Assembly (NCBI RefSeq): GCF_021442025.1
Contig: NZ_CP090446.1
Span: 310,001 to 374,000, forward strand
DNA: 64,000 nt
DNA from: Sphingobacterium sp. SRCM116780
Lineage (GTDB): Bacteria; Bacteroidota; Bacteroidia; Sphingobacteriales; Sphingobacteriaceae
Direction: 5' to 3'
In this document: one piece after another, positions 54,049 through 62,470 of the stretch
Layout: every line of letters begins with the position of its first letter
Numbering within the stretch: the first letter of the stretch is position 1
Translations under genes and position numbers: made by a program
Notes under the pieces: generated by a model
The model's input: only the letters and a program-made list of their open reading frames with translations
What the model was told of the DNA's origin: nothing
Databases searched by the model: none

Positions 54049-55053
54049 ATGAAAACAAAAATAGCATTAATAACTGGAGGTTATACGGGTGAAGCTGAAG
54101 TTTCTTTCAAAAGTTCCGAATTTGTCAATTCGCAGCTTGATCATAACAAATATGATATCTATCAAATTACGGTTACAACAGATGCTTGGTTTTATATTAG
54201 TGATTCAGGAATTAAACACAATATTAATAAAGAAGACTTTACATTATTGCTAGATAATGGTCTAGTTAAATTTGACTTGGCCTTTATTATGGTTCATGGA
54301 TCACCAGGAGAAGATGGACGTTTACAAAGTTATTTTGATTTAGTTGGAATTCCTTATACTTCTTGTGATGCGCTGACTTCAGCTTTAACCATGAATAAAG
54401 GATATACTAAAGCAATACTTGCTGACATTCAAAATCTCAATTTAGCAAAATCCGTCTTATTATTTGAAGTTCAACGTGCTCAAGCGGTTTCTTTAGTGGA
54501 AGAGAAGTTGTCCTTACCGTATTTTGTGAAACCGAATGCTGGTGGTAGCAGTATTGGTATGACAAAAGTAAAGGTAGCAGGTGAACTAAAAGAAGCGATA
54601 GACAAAGCATTTGATGCGGAGAATACAGGAAGTCAAGTTATCGTCGAAGAGTTTGTCAATGGCCGAGAATTTTCTGAGGGTATTTATCGCAATATAGCTG
54701 GAGAGTTGGTTGTACTACCAGCGACAGAAGTGAAAACTACACGTGAATTTTTTGATTTTGAAGCTAAATATATCCCTGGCTTAACCGAGGAAATAACACC
54801 TGCTGATCTAAACGAAGAGCAACAGGTTCGTGTCTCCAGTATTTTGAAAGAGATTTATGTACGTCTAAATTGCAAAGGAATGGTACGCATTGATTTCTTT
54901 TTGGAAAAGGATACAGACAAGTTCTATTTTATCGAAATCAATACGATTCCAGGCCAAACTCCTCAGAGTTTTATCCCACAACAGGTGCGTGCAGCTGGTA
55001 TGACAGAAACAGATTTTTATGGACAACTGATTGAAGTTGCTTTGAAAAAATAA
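54049..55053 (+). CDS. ddl: D-alanine--D-alanine ligase
   Basis: Ddl makes the D-Ala-D-Ala end of the peptidoglycan stem. The 334-residue ATP-grasp protein shows ITGGYTGEAEVSFKSSEF (about 8-25, close to the GGxSxExxxSxxS start but with YTGEAE), VHGSPGEDGRLQSYFDLVGIPYTSCDALTS, KPNAGGSSIGMTKV, VEEFVNGREF and the metal-binding IEINTIPGQTPQS. The HGSPGEDG and PYTxCDALTS loops place it in the Ddl family. Unlike many organisms, ddl is outside the dcw cluster. A terminator separates it from the convergent serine hydrolase. Confidence 0.95.
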   Translation: MKTKIALITGGYTGEAEVSFKSSEFVNSQLDHNKYDIYQITVTTDAWFYISDSGIKHNINKEDFTLLLDNGLVKFDLAFIMVHGSPGEDGRLQSYFDLVGIPYTSCDALTSALTMNKGYTKAILADIQNLNLAKSVLLFEVQRAQAVSLVEEKLSLPYFVKPNAGGSSIGMTKVKVAGELKEAIDKAFDAENTGSQVIVEEFVNGREFSEGIYRNIAGELVVLPATEVKTTREFFDFEAKYIPGLTEEITPADLNEEQQVRVSSILKEIYVRLNCKGMVRIDFFLEKDTDKFYFIEINTIPGQTPQSFIPQQVRAAGMTETDFYGQLIEVALKK

Positions 55054-55067
55054 ACGTGAACGAAGTT

Positions 55068-55114
55068 AAAAGTAAAAAGGCTTTTCAATAAATTTGAAAG
55101 GCCTTTTTACTTTT
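55068..55114. terminator. Bidirectional hairpin terminator between ddl and the serine hydrolase
   Basis: AAAAGTAAAAAGGCTTTTCA (55068-55087) pairs almost fully with TGAAAGGCCTTTTTACTTTT (55095-55114) with one mismatched region, and the A/T ends serve as U tracts in both directions. Confidence 0.88.
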
Positions 55115-56372
55115 ATTTTCTAAAATCAAATTTAGATAAGTCTGGTTTAAACTTTTTGACTCTTTTTAACTCTTCTTGATAGATGACTTGACCTATATTT
55201 TTGAGAAAAGGATAAGTAACAGTTTCATACTCGTAAATACCATCATTATAAATACCATTTTCATTGGACTGGACAACTACTGCTAATAGAAACTCTATTC
55301 CATTTTCAAAATCAACGATATAGGCATTGTCGATATTATAGCCATAAGAATCTCCATATTTATTGAAAACACGGATATTAGGATTTATTGTTGCCTCTTT
55401 ATCCCTGCCATAGAAAAGCAACTTACTATAAGTTGGCCAGAACTCAGCGGTATCATATTTAGGATAATCGGATTCAAACGGATATCGAGACATGTAGTCA
55501 TATATAAAGGCATAATCCTCTTTTTTCAGTTTAAATCTTTGCTTGCTTTCAAATACTTCTGGAAAGAGCAATTTTTTCATAATCAATTGCTGGTCTTCCA
55601 ATGCAAATACATTTAGTCCTTCAAAACTCCAAGGTTCATAGATGATTTCTTCCTTGTCATTCATATATCCTTTTCCCTGAGTTGTATTCTTCAGCTCGAT
55701 TGTATAATCATTCGGATCAAATTGAGCTGGTTGTTGATATATTGTTTTGCCATCTTGATAGAATGTGATAGGGTTTGTATGTTTTGCCCAGATTCCCTTA
55801 TCTCCAATCGCTAACCGATTTACTATTCGACTATTTAGCGTTCCATATTTTTTCAGCTTGCTATTCAGCTCGGCACGACCTATAAACTCAAAAAGTCTAT
55901 TCTGTGCATCGTTATCACTGGTGAGCAGAATTTTTTTGATATATTGAGCGACAGACGGTAACCCGTTTCTTGCAGACGTATCTTTCGTAACAGTTGTTTG
56001 TTTTTCGAAAGCCGAATCAATGCGCAACGGTGTGTCTTTGGTTAGTCCTGGAATATGGAGTTCATTGATCTTTTCTAGGGCTAGGATTGCTGTAGGTAAT
56101 TTTACTGTACTCGCTGGATAGAAATACCAATTAGGGTTCAATCGATAGCTATAAGATCTAAAATGAGGGGTGTTATTTTTGTCCCGGTCAATCTGTGTGT
56201 ATAAGATCTGTACTTCATTTTTACTTGGATGATTTAAGATATTTTGAAATAAATCGGGGTGATTTTGAAGTAGTTTCTCTAGATAGATCGTATCCATTTT
56301 TTGAGCATAGGAGTGAGAGATGATGCAAATGAACAGTAGGGTTAACGTCTTCGTTATCGTATTCAATATCAT
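55113..56372 (-). CDS. Beta-lactamase-like serine hydrolase, exported
   Basis: The product (419 residues from ATG 56372) has a signal peptide (MILNTITKTLTLLFICIISH, then SYAQ). It belongs to the class A beta-lactamase/transpeptidase-like fold: the nucleophile motif is S88-T-V-K91, the second motif S152-D153-N154. The third motif, usually KTG, is K338-Y-G340. It is much longer than a class A beta-lactamase (about 290) because of an insert of about 100 residues between motifs 2 and 3. The frame is open up to 56441, which would overlap the upstream gene; 56372 is the signal-peptide start. Substrate unknown; a peptidoglycan enzyme and a beta-lactamase are both possible. Confidence 0.85.
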   Translation of the reverse strand: MILNTITKTLTLLFICIISHSYAQKMDTIYLEKLLQNHPDLFQNILNHPSKNEVQILYTQIDRDKNNTPHFRSYSYRLNPNWYFYPASTVKLPTAILALEKINELHIPGLTKDTPLRIDSAFEKQTTVTKDTSARNGLPSVAQYIKKILLTSDNDAQNRLFEFIGRAELNSKLKKYGTLNSRIVNRLAIGDKGIWAKHTNPITFYQDGKTIYQQPAQFDPNDYTIELKNTTQGKGYMNDKEEIIYEPWSFEGLNVFALEDQQLIMKKLLFPEVFESKQRFKLKKEDYAFIYDYMSRYPFESDYPKYDTAEFWPTYSKLLFYGRDKEATINPNIRVFNKYGDSYGYNIDNAYIVDFENGIEFLLAVVVQSNENGIYNDGIYEYETVTYPFLKNIGQVIYQEELKRVKKFKPDLSKFDFRK

Positions 56373-56391
56373 TAGATGTAATTTTAAGCTC

Positions 56392-57009
56392 TTATCTATT
56401 GTTATAGTCTTTAATCGCTTTAAGTAGTTTGTTCTTATCAACTAGCTTTAGTACCGCTGGATTATCGCCAATGAGTGGTCTTAAATTGTCTGGAGTAAGA
56501 GCCAGTAATTTTCCATTTTTACCCGATTGAATATAACATATTGTTGGTGAATTAAAGTCAGAAGTTATACTATATGTTCGTATTTTCCCAGAGTCAATTA
56601 AAAATGCCCAGCAAGTATCTAAAGGGATACCCGTTATTCTTCTATTGTCAAAGGTAGTACGATAAATTTCCTTTGTTTCTTTAGGTGTAATTGTATGTTG
56701 TATTCCTTTTGATTTCCAGTTTAGATCACAGTGATTTTTTTCTAAATCAATTTTTATTTTAGTTTTTGTTGTAAAGCTACTATCATTTAATAGAACAATT
56801 GTAAAATCATATTTGCCACTAACAGGAGAAGCACCATTAAAAGAATAAATTCTAGGAGAATAAACTCCAGGTATATTAACTTTTCCATAAGGAGTTGAAA
56901 TTCGACTAGGGGGAATGGAAAATTGCGCTTTTACAGGAATGATATTTCCTAAAGATAGTAGAGTGATAAAAAAAATTAATCTCTTAATTGGTAAATGGAT
57001 TACATTCAT
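56392..57009 (-). CDS. Exported protein of unknown function
   Basis: The 205-residue protein has a signal peptide (IKRLIFFITLLSLGNIIPVKAQ, cleavage at about residue 28). The mature part contains YGKVNIPGVYSPRIYSFNG, a beta-rich section with KIKIDLEKNHCDLNWKSKG and a C-terminal helix LVDKNKLLKAIKDYNNR. I recognise no domain. Only two Cys residues (about 118 and 158) remain after the signal, so a disulfide in the periplasm is possible. It lies 28 bases after folA and 19 before the serine hydrolase, and so belongs to the thyA-folA transcript. Confidence 0.75.
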   Translation of the reverse strand: MNVIHLPIKRLIFFITLLSLGNIIPVKAQFSIPPSRISTPYGKVNIPGVYSPRIYSFNGASPVSGKYDFTIVLLNDSSFTTKTKIKIDLEKNHCDLNWKSKGIQHTITPKETKEIYRTTFDNRRITGIPLDTCWAFLIDSGKIRTYSITSDFNSPTICYIQSGKNGKLLALTPDNLRPLIGDNPAVLKLVDKNKLLKAIKDYNNR

Positions 57010-57037
57010 GAATTTGAATCGCTTATGATTTTATATA

Positions 57038-57532
57038 TTACACTCTTGTATAAACTTGAAAACTATAATCAAAAGCATGTTTTTCATCCTTTGCGTGTTT
57101 TTCTTCACTTTCTAAAGTCCATTCATGGGCAGGCAATTCTGGGAAGTAGGCATCTCCGTCAATAGTTGTATATAATCGTGTGAGCAACACTTTATCTGCA
57201 AATGGTAATGTTTGTTTAAATATTTCACCGCCACCAATGATGAAAATTTCTTTTTCATCTCTACAGTAATTCAATACTTCTTGAAAGCTATTTGCGATAT
57301 CGACTTCATCAGATTTCGCTGTCATATCGCGAGTCAAAATTATATTTCTACGGTCAGGAAGAGGTTTTCCAAGTGATTCAAAAGTTTTTCTTCCCATCAC
57401 CACACTATGTCCTAGTGTGGTTTTTTTAAAATATTTAAGGTCATTAGGTAAATGCCAAGGCATTTTATTTCCTTTGCCGATTACATTATTTTCAGTAGCG
57501 GCTACAATGAATGTTATTTTTAGTTTGCTCAT
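57038..57532 (-). CDS. folA: Dihydrofolate reductase
   Basis: FolA reduces dihydrofolate with NADPH, regenerating the cofactor that ThyA oxidises. The 164 residues show IVAATENNVIGKGNKMPWHLPNDLKYFK, the VVMGRKTFESLG NADPH-binding region, PLPDRRNIILTR and EIFIIGGGEIFKQTLP. The catalytic acid is Asp30 in LPNDLKYF. Length typical. It follows thyA by 37 bases. Confidence 0.97.
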   Translation of the reverse strand: MSKLKITFIVAATENNVIGKGNKMPWHLPNDLKYFKKTTLGHSVVMGRKTFESLGKPLPDRRNIILTRDMTAKSDEVDIANSFQEVLNYCRDEKEIFIIGGGEIFKQTLPFADKVLLTRLYTTIDGDAYFPELPAHEWTLESEEKHAKDEKHAFDYSFQVYTRV

Positions 57533-57569
57533 TTTTATATTTTACACAATTTTACAAGGACCATTACTA

Positions 57570-58391
57570 TTAAACTGCTACTGGCGCTTTAATATGCGGG
57601 TGAGATTCGTAGTTTAACAATTCAAAATCCTCAAATTTGAAACTGAAGATATCTTTCACTTCAGGGTTTATTTTTAATTGAGGTAAAGATTTTGGCTCAC
57701 GACTAAGTTGTCGTTCCGTTTGTTCGAAATGATTACTGTAAATATGTGCATCTCCCAAGGTGTGAATAAACTCTGATGCTTCCATATCACATACTTGCGC
57801 TACCATCATGGTCAACAAGGCATATGAGGCAATATTAAAAGGTACACCTAAGAAAATATCAGCACTCCTCTGATATAATTGACAAGAGAGTTGCGGTTTT
57901 AAAATACCATTTTCAGGATCAGCAGGAGCAACATAAAATTGAAAAAATGCATGACAAGGGGGTAAAGCCATATCTTCAATCTCAGCTACATTCCAAGCAG
58001 AAACAATAATACGTCTAGAATCAGGAGAGGTTTTCAATTGTTTAATGATTTTCTCAATCTGATCGATGTGACCACCATCTGGTGTTGGCCATGAGCGCCA
58101 TTGTGAACCATAAACTGGCCCTAAATTACCATTTTCATCAGCCCATTCATCCCATATACTAACGCCATTATCTTTTAAATATTTGATGTTTGTTTCTCCC
58201 TTTAAGAACCAGATTAGTTCGTGTATAATCGAACGCAAATGTAATTTTTTGGTGGTGACAAGTGGAAAGCCTTCTTTTAAATTGAAACGCATCTGATAAC
58301 CAAATACACTTTTAGTACCTGTTCCTGTACGGTCAGTTTTAGTTACTCCAGTTGTATATACGTGCTTTAGTAAATCAAGATATTGTTTCAT
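57570..58391 (-). CDS. thyA: Thymidylate synthase
   Basis: ThyA makes dTMP from dUMP with methylene-THF. The 273-residue protein has [28 protein letters not shown], the catalytic Cys146 in [35 protein letters not shown] and DAHIYSNH. All conserved positions are intact and C146 has the same number as in E. coli. It is the first gene of a four-gene leftward unit with folA. Confidence 0.98.
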   Translation of the reverse strand: MKQYLDLLKHVYTTGVTKTDRTGTGTKSVFGYQMRFNLKEGFPLVTTKKLHLRSIIHELIWFLKGETNIKYLKDNGVSIWDEWADENGNLGPVYGSQWRSWPTPDGGHIDQIEKIIKQLKTSPDSRRIIVSAWNVAEIEDMALPPCHAFFQFYVAPADPENGILKPQLSCQLYQRSADIFLGVPFNIASYALLTMMVAQVCDMEASEFIHTLGDAHIYSNHFEQTERQLSREPKSLPQLKINPEVKDIFSFKFEDFELLNYESHPHIKAPVAV

Positions 58392-58595
58392 CTTATTGTT
58401 GCTTTATTTTGTATAGTTCTTTCTTGTTCAGAGAGACGAAAAGAATATACGAAGATAAGATATTTTTGAAGGATTCAAATAATGATTCGAAAGAAGGGGC
58501 CATCAAATACGGTTTGTTTAGATCATTAAAATCTCATAATTAGTTGAAAAGCATGTAAATCAGAATTAAGAGTTTTCATTTGGAGCTTTTTGTTG

Positions 58596-58603
58596 TATTT
58601 TTG
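58596..58603 (+). promoter_or_regulatory. -7 element of mtaB, near-leaderless
   Basis: TATTTTTG (within TATTTTTGC) is a perfect TAnnTTTG and lies only 10 bases before the mtaB ATG. The transcript would have almost no leader. A TTTG at 58579-58582 is closer than the usual -33 position. Confidence 0.45.
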
Positions 58604-58613
58604 CAAAATCATT

Positions 58614-59933
58614 ATGAGTAAAAAAGTAGCTTTCTATACCTTAGGATGTAAACTGAATTTTTCAGAAACGTCCTCCATAGGTCGTGTTTTTCAAGACGCG
58701 GGTTATGAAACTACCGCATTTAATAGTGCGGCAGATGTTTATGTCATTAATACATGTTCAGTTACTGATCATGCAGATAAAAAATGTCGTAAGGTGGTGA
58801 AGGAAGCGCTTAAATATTCACCGAATGCTTACATTACAATCGTAGGATGCTATGCACAATTGAAACCTGCGGAAATAGCAGAAATTCCAGGAGTGGATAT
58901 GGTTTTGGGTGCGGCAGAGAAGTTTAATATCATCGAGCACATCAATGACTTGACTAAAAATGAAAAGGCTGTTGTTCATAATGCTCCCATAGATGAAACG
59001 AATCAATTTGTCTCGGCTTATTCTATCGGCGATCGCACCCGTACATTCTTGAAAGTACAAGATGGTTGTGATTATTCCTGTACATTCTGTACGATTCCAC
59101 TTGCTCGTGGAGGAAGTCGATCAGGTAAGATTGAAGACATTGTACAGCAAGCCAAAGAAATTGCTGCTTCAGGGGTTAAAGAAATTGTTTTAACAGGGGT
59201 AAATATTGGAGATTTTGGTATTCGTGAGGGCAAGCGACAAGATAAGTTTTTGGATTTAGTAAAAGCATTAGACGAGGTAGAAGGAATTGACCGAATTCGA
59301 ATTTCTTCCATAGAACCCAATCTTTTAGCCAATGAGATCATTGAATTTGTAGCACAGTCTAAACGTTTTGTACCACACTTTCACATGCCATTGCAATCTG
59401 GAAATAATAAAGTTTTAAGCATGATGCGTCGTCGATACAAACGTGAATTGTATGCACAACGTGTTGAAAAAATTAAACAATTAATGCCTGACTGTTGCAT
59501 TGGTGTCGATGTAATTGTAGGATTCCCTGGTGAAACACGTGAAGATTTTATCGATACATACAATTTCTTGAATGAGATGGACATTTCTTATTTACATGTG
59601 TTTACTTATTCTGAACGAGAAAATACAATCGCTGCTCAGATGGAAGGCGGTGTTCCTGGATCTCAACGTAGTGACCGTAGTAAGATGCTGCATATCTTGT
59701 CAGAAAAGAAACGTCGTGCTTTTTATGAGAAACAGTTGGATCAGGTAGGAGAGGTCCTATTTGAAAGCGATGAGAAAGATGGATATATGCATGGATTTTC
59801 TAAAAATTATGTAAAAGTTCGTACCGCTTATGACCCGTTATTAGTTAACGAAGTTGCGCATGTAAAATTCTTGTCTATCACAGATAATGGTGAAGTGGAA
59901 ATTGAAGAGCTAAAAGAAGAACTTGCACATTAA
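58614..59933 (+). CDS. mtaB: tRNA (N6-threonylcarbamoyl-A37) methylthiotransferase MtaB
   Basis: MtaB is a radical-SAM methylthiotransferase that turns t6A37 into ms2t6A37. The product (439 residues from ATG 58614) has the N-terminal UPF0004 domain with three Cys (C12, C48 and C79: TLGCKLNFSE, INTCSVTDHADKKCRK, IVGCYAQ), the radical-SAM Cys triad in QDGCDYSCTFCTIP and a short TRAM end (KNYVKVRTAYDPLLVNEVAHVKFL). The first-motif LGCKLN is typical of MtaB rather than MiaB. In-frame extension to 58590 adds eight residues before the conserved start and is not supported. Confidence 0.95.
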   Translation: MSKKVAFYTLGCKLNFSETSSIGRVFQDAGYETTAFNSAADVYVINTCSVTDHADKKCRKVVKEALKYSPNAYITIVGCYAQLKPAEIAEIPGVDMVLGAAEKFNIIEHINDLTKNEKAVVHNAPIDETNQFVSAYSIGDRTRTFLKVQDGCDYSCTFCTIPLARGGSRSGKIEDIVQQAKEIAASGVKEIVLTGVNIGDFGIREGKRQDKFLDLVKALDEVEGIDRIRISSIEPNLLANEIIEFVAQSKRFVPHFHMPLQSGNNKVLSMMRRRYKRELYAQRVEKIKQLMPDCCIGVDVIVGFPGETREDFIDTYNFLNEMDISYLHVFTYSERENTIAAQMEGGVPGSQRSDRSKMLHILSEKKRRAFYEKQLDQVGEVLFESDEKDGYMHGFSKNYVKVRTAYDPLLVNEVAHVKFLSITDNGEVEIEELKEELAH

Positions 59934-59950
59934 ATTAATGTACTAATATA

Positions 59951-59999
59951 AATAAAAGTAAAGGCTCAATCCGATTAGGATTGAGCCTTTACTTTTATT
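59951..59999. terminator. Bidirectional terminator between mtaB and the EamA gene
   Basis: A perfect 22-bp inverted repeat (arms 59951-59972 and 59978-59999, GGCTCAATCC core) surrounds a 5-base loop. The AT ends supply a U tract for both convergent genes. Confidence 0.95.
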
Positions 60000-60007
60000 C
60001 TTGCATT

Positions 60008-60910
60008 TTACAAACTTGTTTCCTGACTTTTAGTATTCAGCCAAACGACTGTAGCTAAGATTAATAATACACCTGTCCATTGTATGGGATTCACGACTTC
60101 TCGTAAGATAAAGTAGGACATACATATTGCAACAGGTAGTTCTGCAGAACTTAAGATACCACTTAAAGAATAGCCAATTTTTGGTATTCCATAAGCAAAT
60201 AATAGTGGTGGGATAACCGTTCCAAAAAGGGAAAGGATAAATCCAAAATGCCAAATACTATTTCCTAAAACTCCTGAAATCAAAAATGTAGGAGGAAAAA
60301 TACAGCAGATCATTATACAAGATCCCGTTACCATTAATGCACTTTTCTGAATAGGAGGATAATCATTTCCTATACGTCCATTTACAATTAAAAATGAGGC
60401 ATAGGCTGTCGCCGCTAGTAATCCATAAGCGATCCCTGTCCAGTTAAGCTTGTCAATTCCTTGTTCTATAAGGTCTGTCGCTAATAGCGTTCCTATTAAA
60501 ACAATGACGATTCCTATTAATTGACGACTGGACGGTTTGTTTTTAAATACAATAAATTCGATTAAAGTTCCTATCCAGATATACTGCATCAATAATACGA
60601 TGGCTAATGATGCAGGGACCAATTGTACACATTTGTAATAGATGATGCTGACTAGACCTGTGGAAATACCACTGATTAAAATTTTCCATTTGTTTGATTT
60701 CTTAGTATAAGATTGATTTGCCGTAGGGTTTAAAAGTTGTATCAACCAGTAAACCATCCACAAGATGATCATTCCAAAAATAACTTGTACACCCGTCACT
60801 TGACCTAATGTATAATAATCTTGAGCATATGCTTGTTTGACAAAAGTTGATAATACTCCAAAACTACTGGCTCCCACAAAAACAGCAATAGCACCTTTTA
60901 ATTTTTCCAT
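60008..60910 (-). CDS. EamA-family (DMT) transporter
   Basis: The 300-residue protein has ten membrane helices in two homologous halves. The first EamA half starts at KGAIAVFVGASSFGVLSTFVK and the second at NWTGIAYGLLAATAYASFLI. It ends with the typical PVAICMSYFILREVVNPIQWTGVLLILATVVWL and a short polar tail. Members export or import metabolites or amino acids, and the substrate here cannot be told. It is convergent with mtaB and shares the terminator. Confidence 0.93.
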   Translation of the reverse strand: MEKLKGAIAVFVGASSFGVLSTFVKQAYAQDYYTLGQVTGVQVIFGMIILWMVYWLIQLLNPTANQSYTKKSNKWKILISGISTGLVSIIYYKCVQLVPASLAIVLLMQYIWIGTLIEFIVFKNKPSSRQLIGIVIVLIGTLLATDLIEQGIDKLNWTGIAYGLLAATAYASFLIVNGRIGNDYPPIQKSALMVTGSCIMICCIFPPTFLISGVLGNSIWHFGFILSLFGTVIPPLLFAYGIPKIGYSLSGILSSAELPVAICMSYFILREVVNPIQWTGVLLILATVVWLNTKSQETSL

Positions 60911-61023
60911 ATAAATTTTTACACAATCGCCAAAATTACAATTTGAAAAAGTATAACAAGAACGATATAAGCGTTTGTCAGTTAAATTTGGTTTTATTAC
61001 ATTTGATCAACATTACTTCAACT

Positions 61024-61587
61024 ATGTGTTTAAAACGCAATCTTTTATTTTTTATCTGTCTGATATTTGTATTAAGTAGTTGTTCTTTGAATAAAAAGAC
61101 GACTACGAATAGACGTGGCAATGCAGTTTTGACAGATGCAAGTGAGGCTAGAAATACCACTTATACCAAAAAATCTTTGGATAATTACGCAAACCTTTTA
61201 CATGTTGGGACAAGAGAGCTAAATCCTAGTCTTTATTCTTTTATTGATGAATGGATGGGAATACCCCATCGCTTAGGAGGGACAACCAAAAGTGGTGTGG
61301 ATTGTTCTGGATTTGTAGGTATGCTTTATCGATCCGTGTATAAGGAAGATTTACCTCGATCTTCAAGAGATATGGATGCTGTAATTAAAGAAAAAAGTGC
61401 TAGTAAGTTAAAAGAAGGTGACCTCGTCTTTTTTTCTTTCGGAGGCCGGAGTATCGATCATGTTGGAGTATATCTTCACAATAATAAATTTGTGCATGTG
61501 TCAACCAAAAAGGGAGTTATTATTTCTGATTTGACAGATTCTTGGTATGCTAAATATTTTAAGAATGCTGGAACTCCACAATCGTAA
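61024..61587 (+). CDS. NlpC/P60 cysteine peptidase, lipoprotein
   Basis: A peptidoglycan endopeptidase of the NlpC/P60 (C40) family. The product (187 residues from ATG 61024) has a lipoprotein signal (FICLIFVLSSC, Cys20), a short linker, and the catalytic domain (about 65-185) with Cys94 in GVDCSGFVG, His146 in IDHVGVYL and the polar third residue His158 (FVHVS). The catalytic Cys and His are intact. The frame is open back to 60943, but the start at 61024 places the signal peptide correctly. No partner gene is adjacent. Confidence 0.93.
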   Translation: MCLKRNLLFFICLIFVLSSCSLNKKTTTNRRGNAVLTDASEARNTTYTKKSLDNYANLLHVGTRELNPSLYSFIDEWMGIPHRLGGTTKSGVDCSGFVGMLYRSVYKEDLPRSSRDMDAVIKEKSASKLKEGDLVFFSFGGRSIDHVGVYLHNNKFVHVSTKKGVIISDLTDSWYAKYFKNAGTPQS

Positions 61588-61646
61588 TAGATTTCCCTTT
61601 TTTATGTCAAATAACAGATAAAACTTTCTAAAGCTATTTTAATCCT

Positions 61647-61654
61647 TATTTTTG
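61647..61654 (+). promoter_or_regulatory. -7 element upstream of the 61674 gene
   Basis: TATTTTTG matches TAnnTTTG and lies 19 bases before the ATG at 61674. Confidence 0.4.
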
Positions 61655-61673
61655 TCAAAAATTAAAAATTAAG

Positions 61674-62183
61674 ATGGGTATCAAGGGTAAAAAGATTTTT
61701 TTGGCATTATGTATTGTTGTGCCATTTCTGATATACTGTGTTTACTACTACAGTAACATGATCAAAAATGCACCTTTCCGTTTTGCGGATTTTCAATCTG
61801 TAGTTTTTCGATATGGCGAACCAAATCATATGGATAATCAATATGATTCAAGAACTGGAATTTTCCAGTACGTAACCAAGACAAATCAAATAGAGAAAGA
61901 TACTGTACGTATGAATAAAGATGATTTGCTCTATTTACATCGTAAAGCCCAAGAATTGGGATTTTGGAATCTAGATGATGATATGACAGGTCCTGAAGCT
62001 CGAAAAAATCCAAAGACAGCAACTGCTCCCCGTTTTTATTTAGAGTTCAATTATAAGGATAAATCAAAAAAAGTAACGATGGATGCTGATTTTGATGGTA
62101 ATGAAAAAATGAGAGATGCTGGTAAATCCATGATTGATGAGGTCAATCGTATATTGGCCACTGCTCAGTCCAGATCGAATTAA
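61674..62183 (+). CDS. Membrane-anchored protein of unknown function
   Basis: The 169-residue protein has a single N-terminal membrane helix (about 7-27) and a soluble domain with no family that I recognise. It reads RFADFQSVVFRYGEPNHMDNQYDSRTG-like at the start, then LLYLHRKAQELGFWNLDDDMTG, and a Lys-rich RFYLEFNYKDKSKKVTMDADFDG, ending in a helix DAGKSMIDEVNRILA. The LHRKAQELGFWNLDD segment resembles a short motif in periplasmic DUF proteins but is not diagnostic. It has its own promoter element and a strong downstream terminator. Confidence 0.7.
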   Translation: MGIKGKKIFLALCIVVPFLIYCVYYYSNMIKNAPFRFADFQSVVFRYGEPNHMDNQYDSRTGIFQYVTKTNQIEKDTVRMNKDDLLYLHRKAQELGFWNLDDDMTGPEARKNPKTATAPRFYLEFNYKDKSKKVTMDADFDGNEKMRDAGKSMIDEVNRILATAQSRSN

Positions 62184-62197
62184 TGTAATTATTATAA

Positions 62198-62243
62198 ACT
62201 TTACAAAAAAAGGGAATCATTTGATTCCCTTTTTTTGTAAAGT
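62198..62243 (+). terminator. Rho-independent terminator after the 61674 gene
   Basis: A 22-bp perfect inverted repeat (62198-62219 and 62222-62243) with core GGGAATCA/TGATTCCC has A7 and T7 tracts on its two sides, so termination is possible on both strands. Confidence 0.92.
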
Positions 62244-62438
62244 GAATAGCTATACTCGTATAGTAAATTATCCTATCCAAGATAAGCGTATCCTGAGAAT
62301 TGATCTAATTTTTGTGCGTAAGTTTTATTGATTTGAAAGAACCTTCAAGAAAGCATTTTAGCTCTAAGCATAGTGTTGTATGGATATAAATTAATAATTT
62401 GTTAAAGTTTAAGTGATTTTTGTTTCATGTTGCATCAT

Positions 62439-62446
62439 TAATTTTG
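62439..62446 (+). promoter_or_regulatory. -7 element of the phosphoesterase gene
   Basis: TAATTTTG matches TAnnTTTG, 24 bases before the ATG at 62471; TTTG at 62419-62422 lies 16 bases upstream, a slightly short -33 spacing. Confidence 0.4.
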
Positions 62447-62470
62447 TCCAAAATTAATTTATACCTCAAC

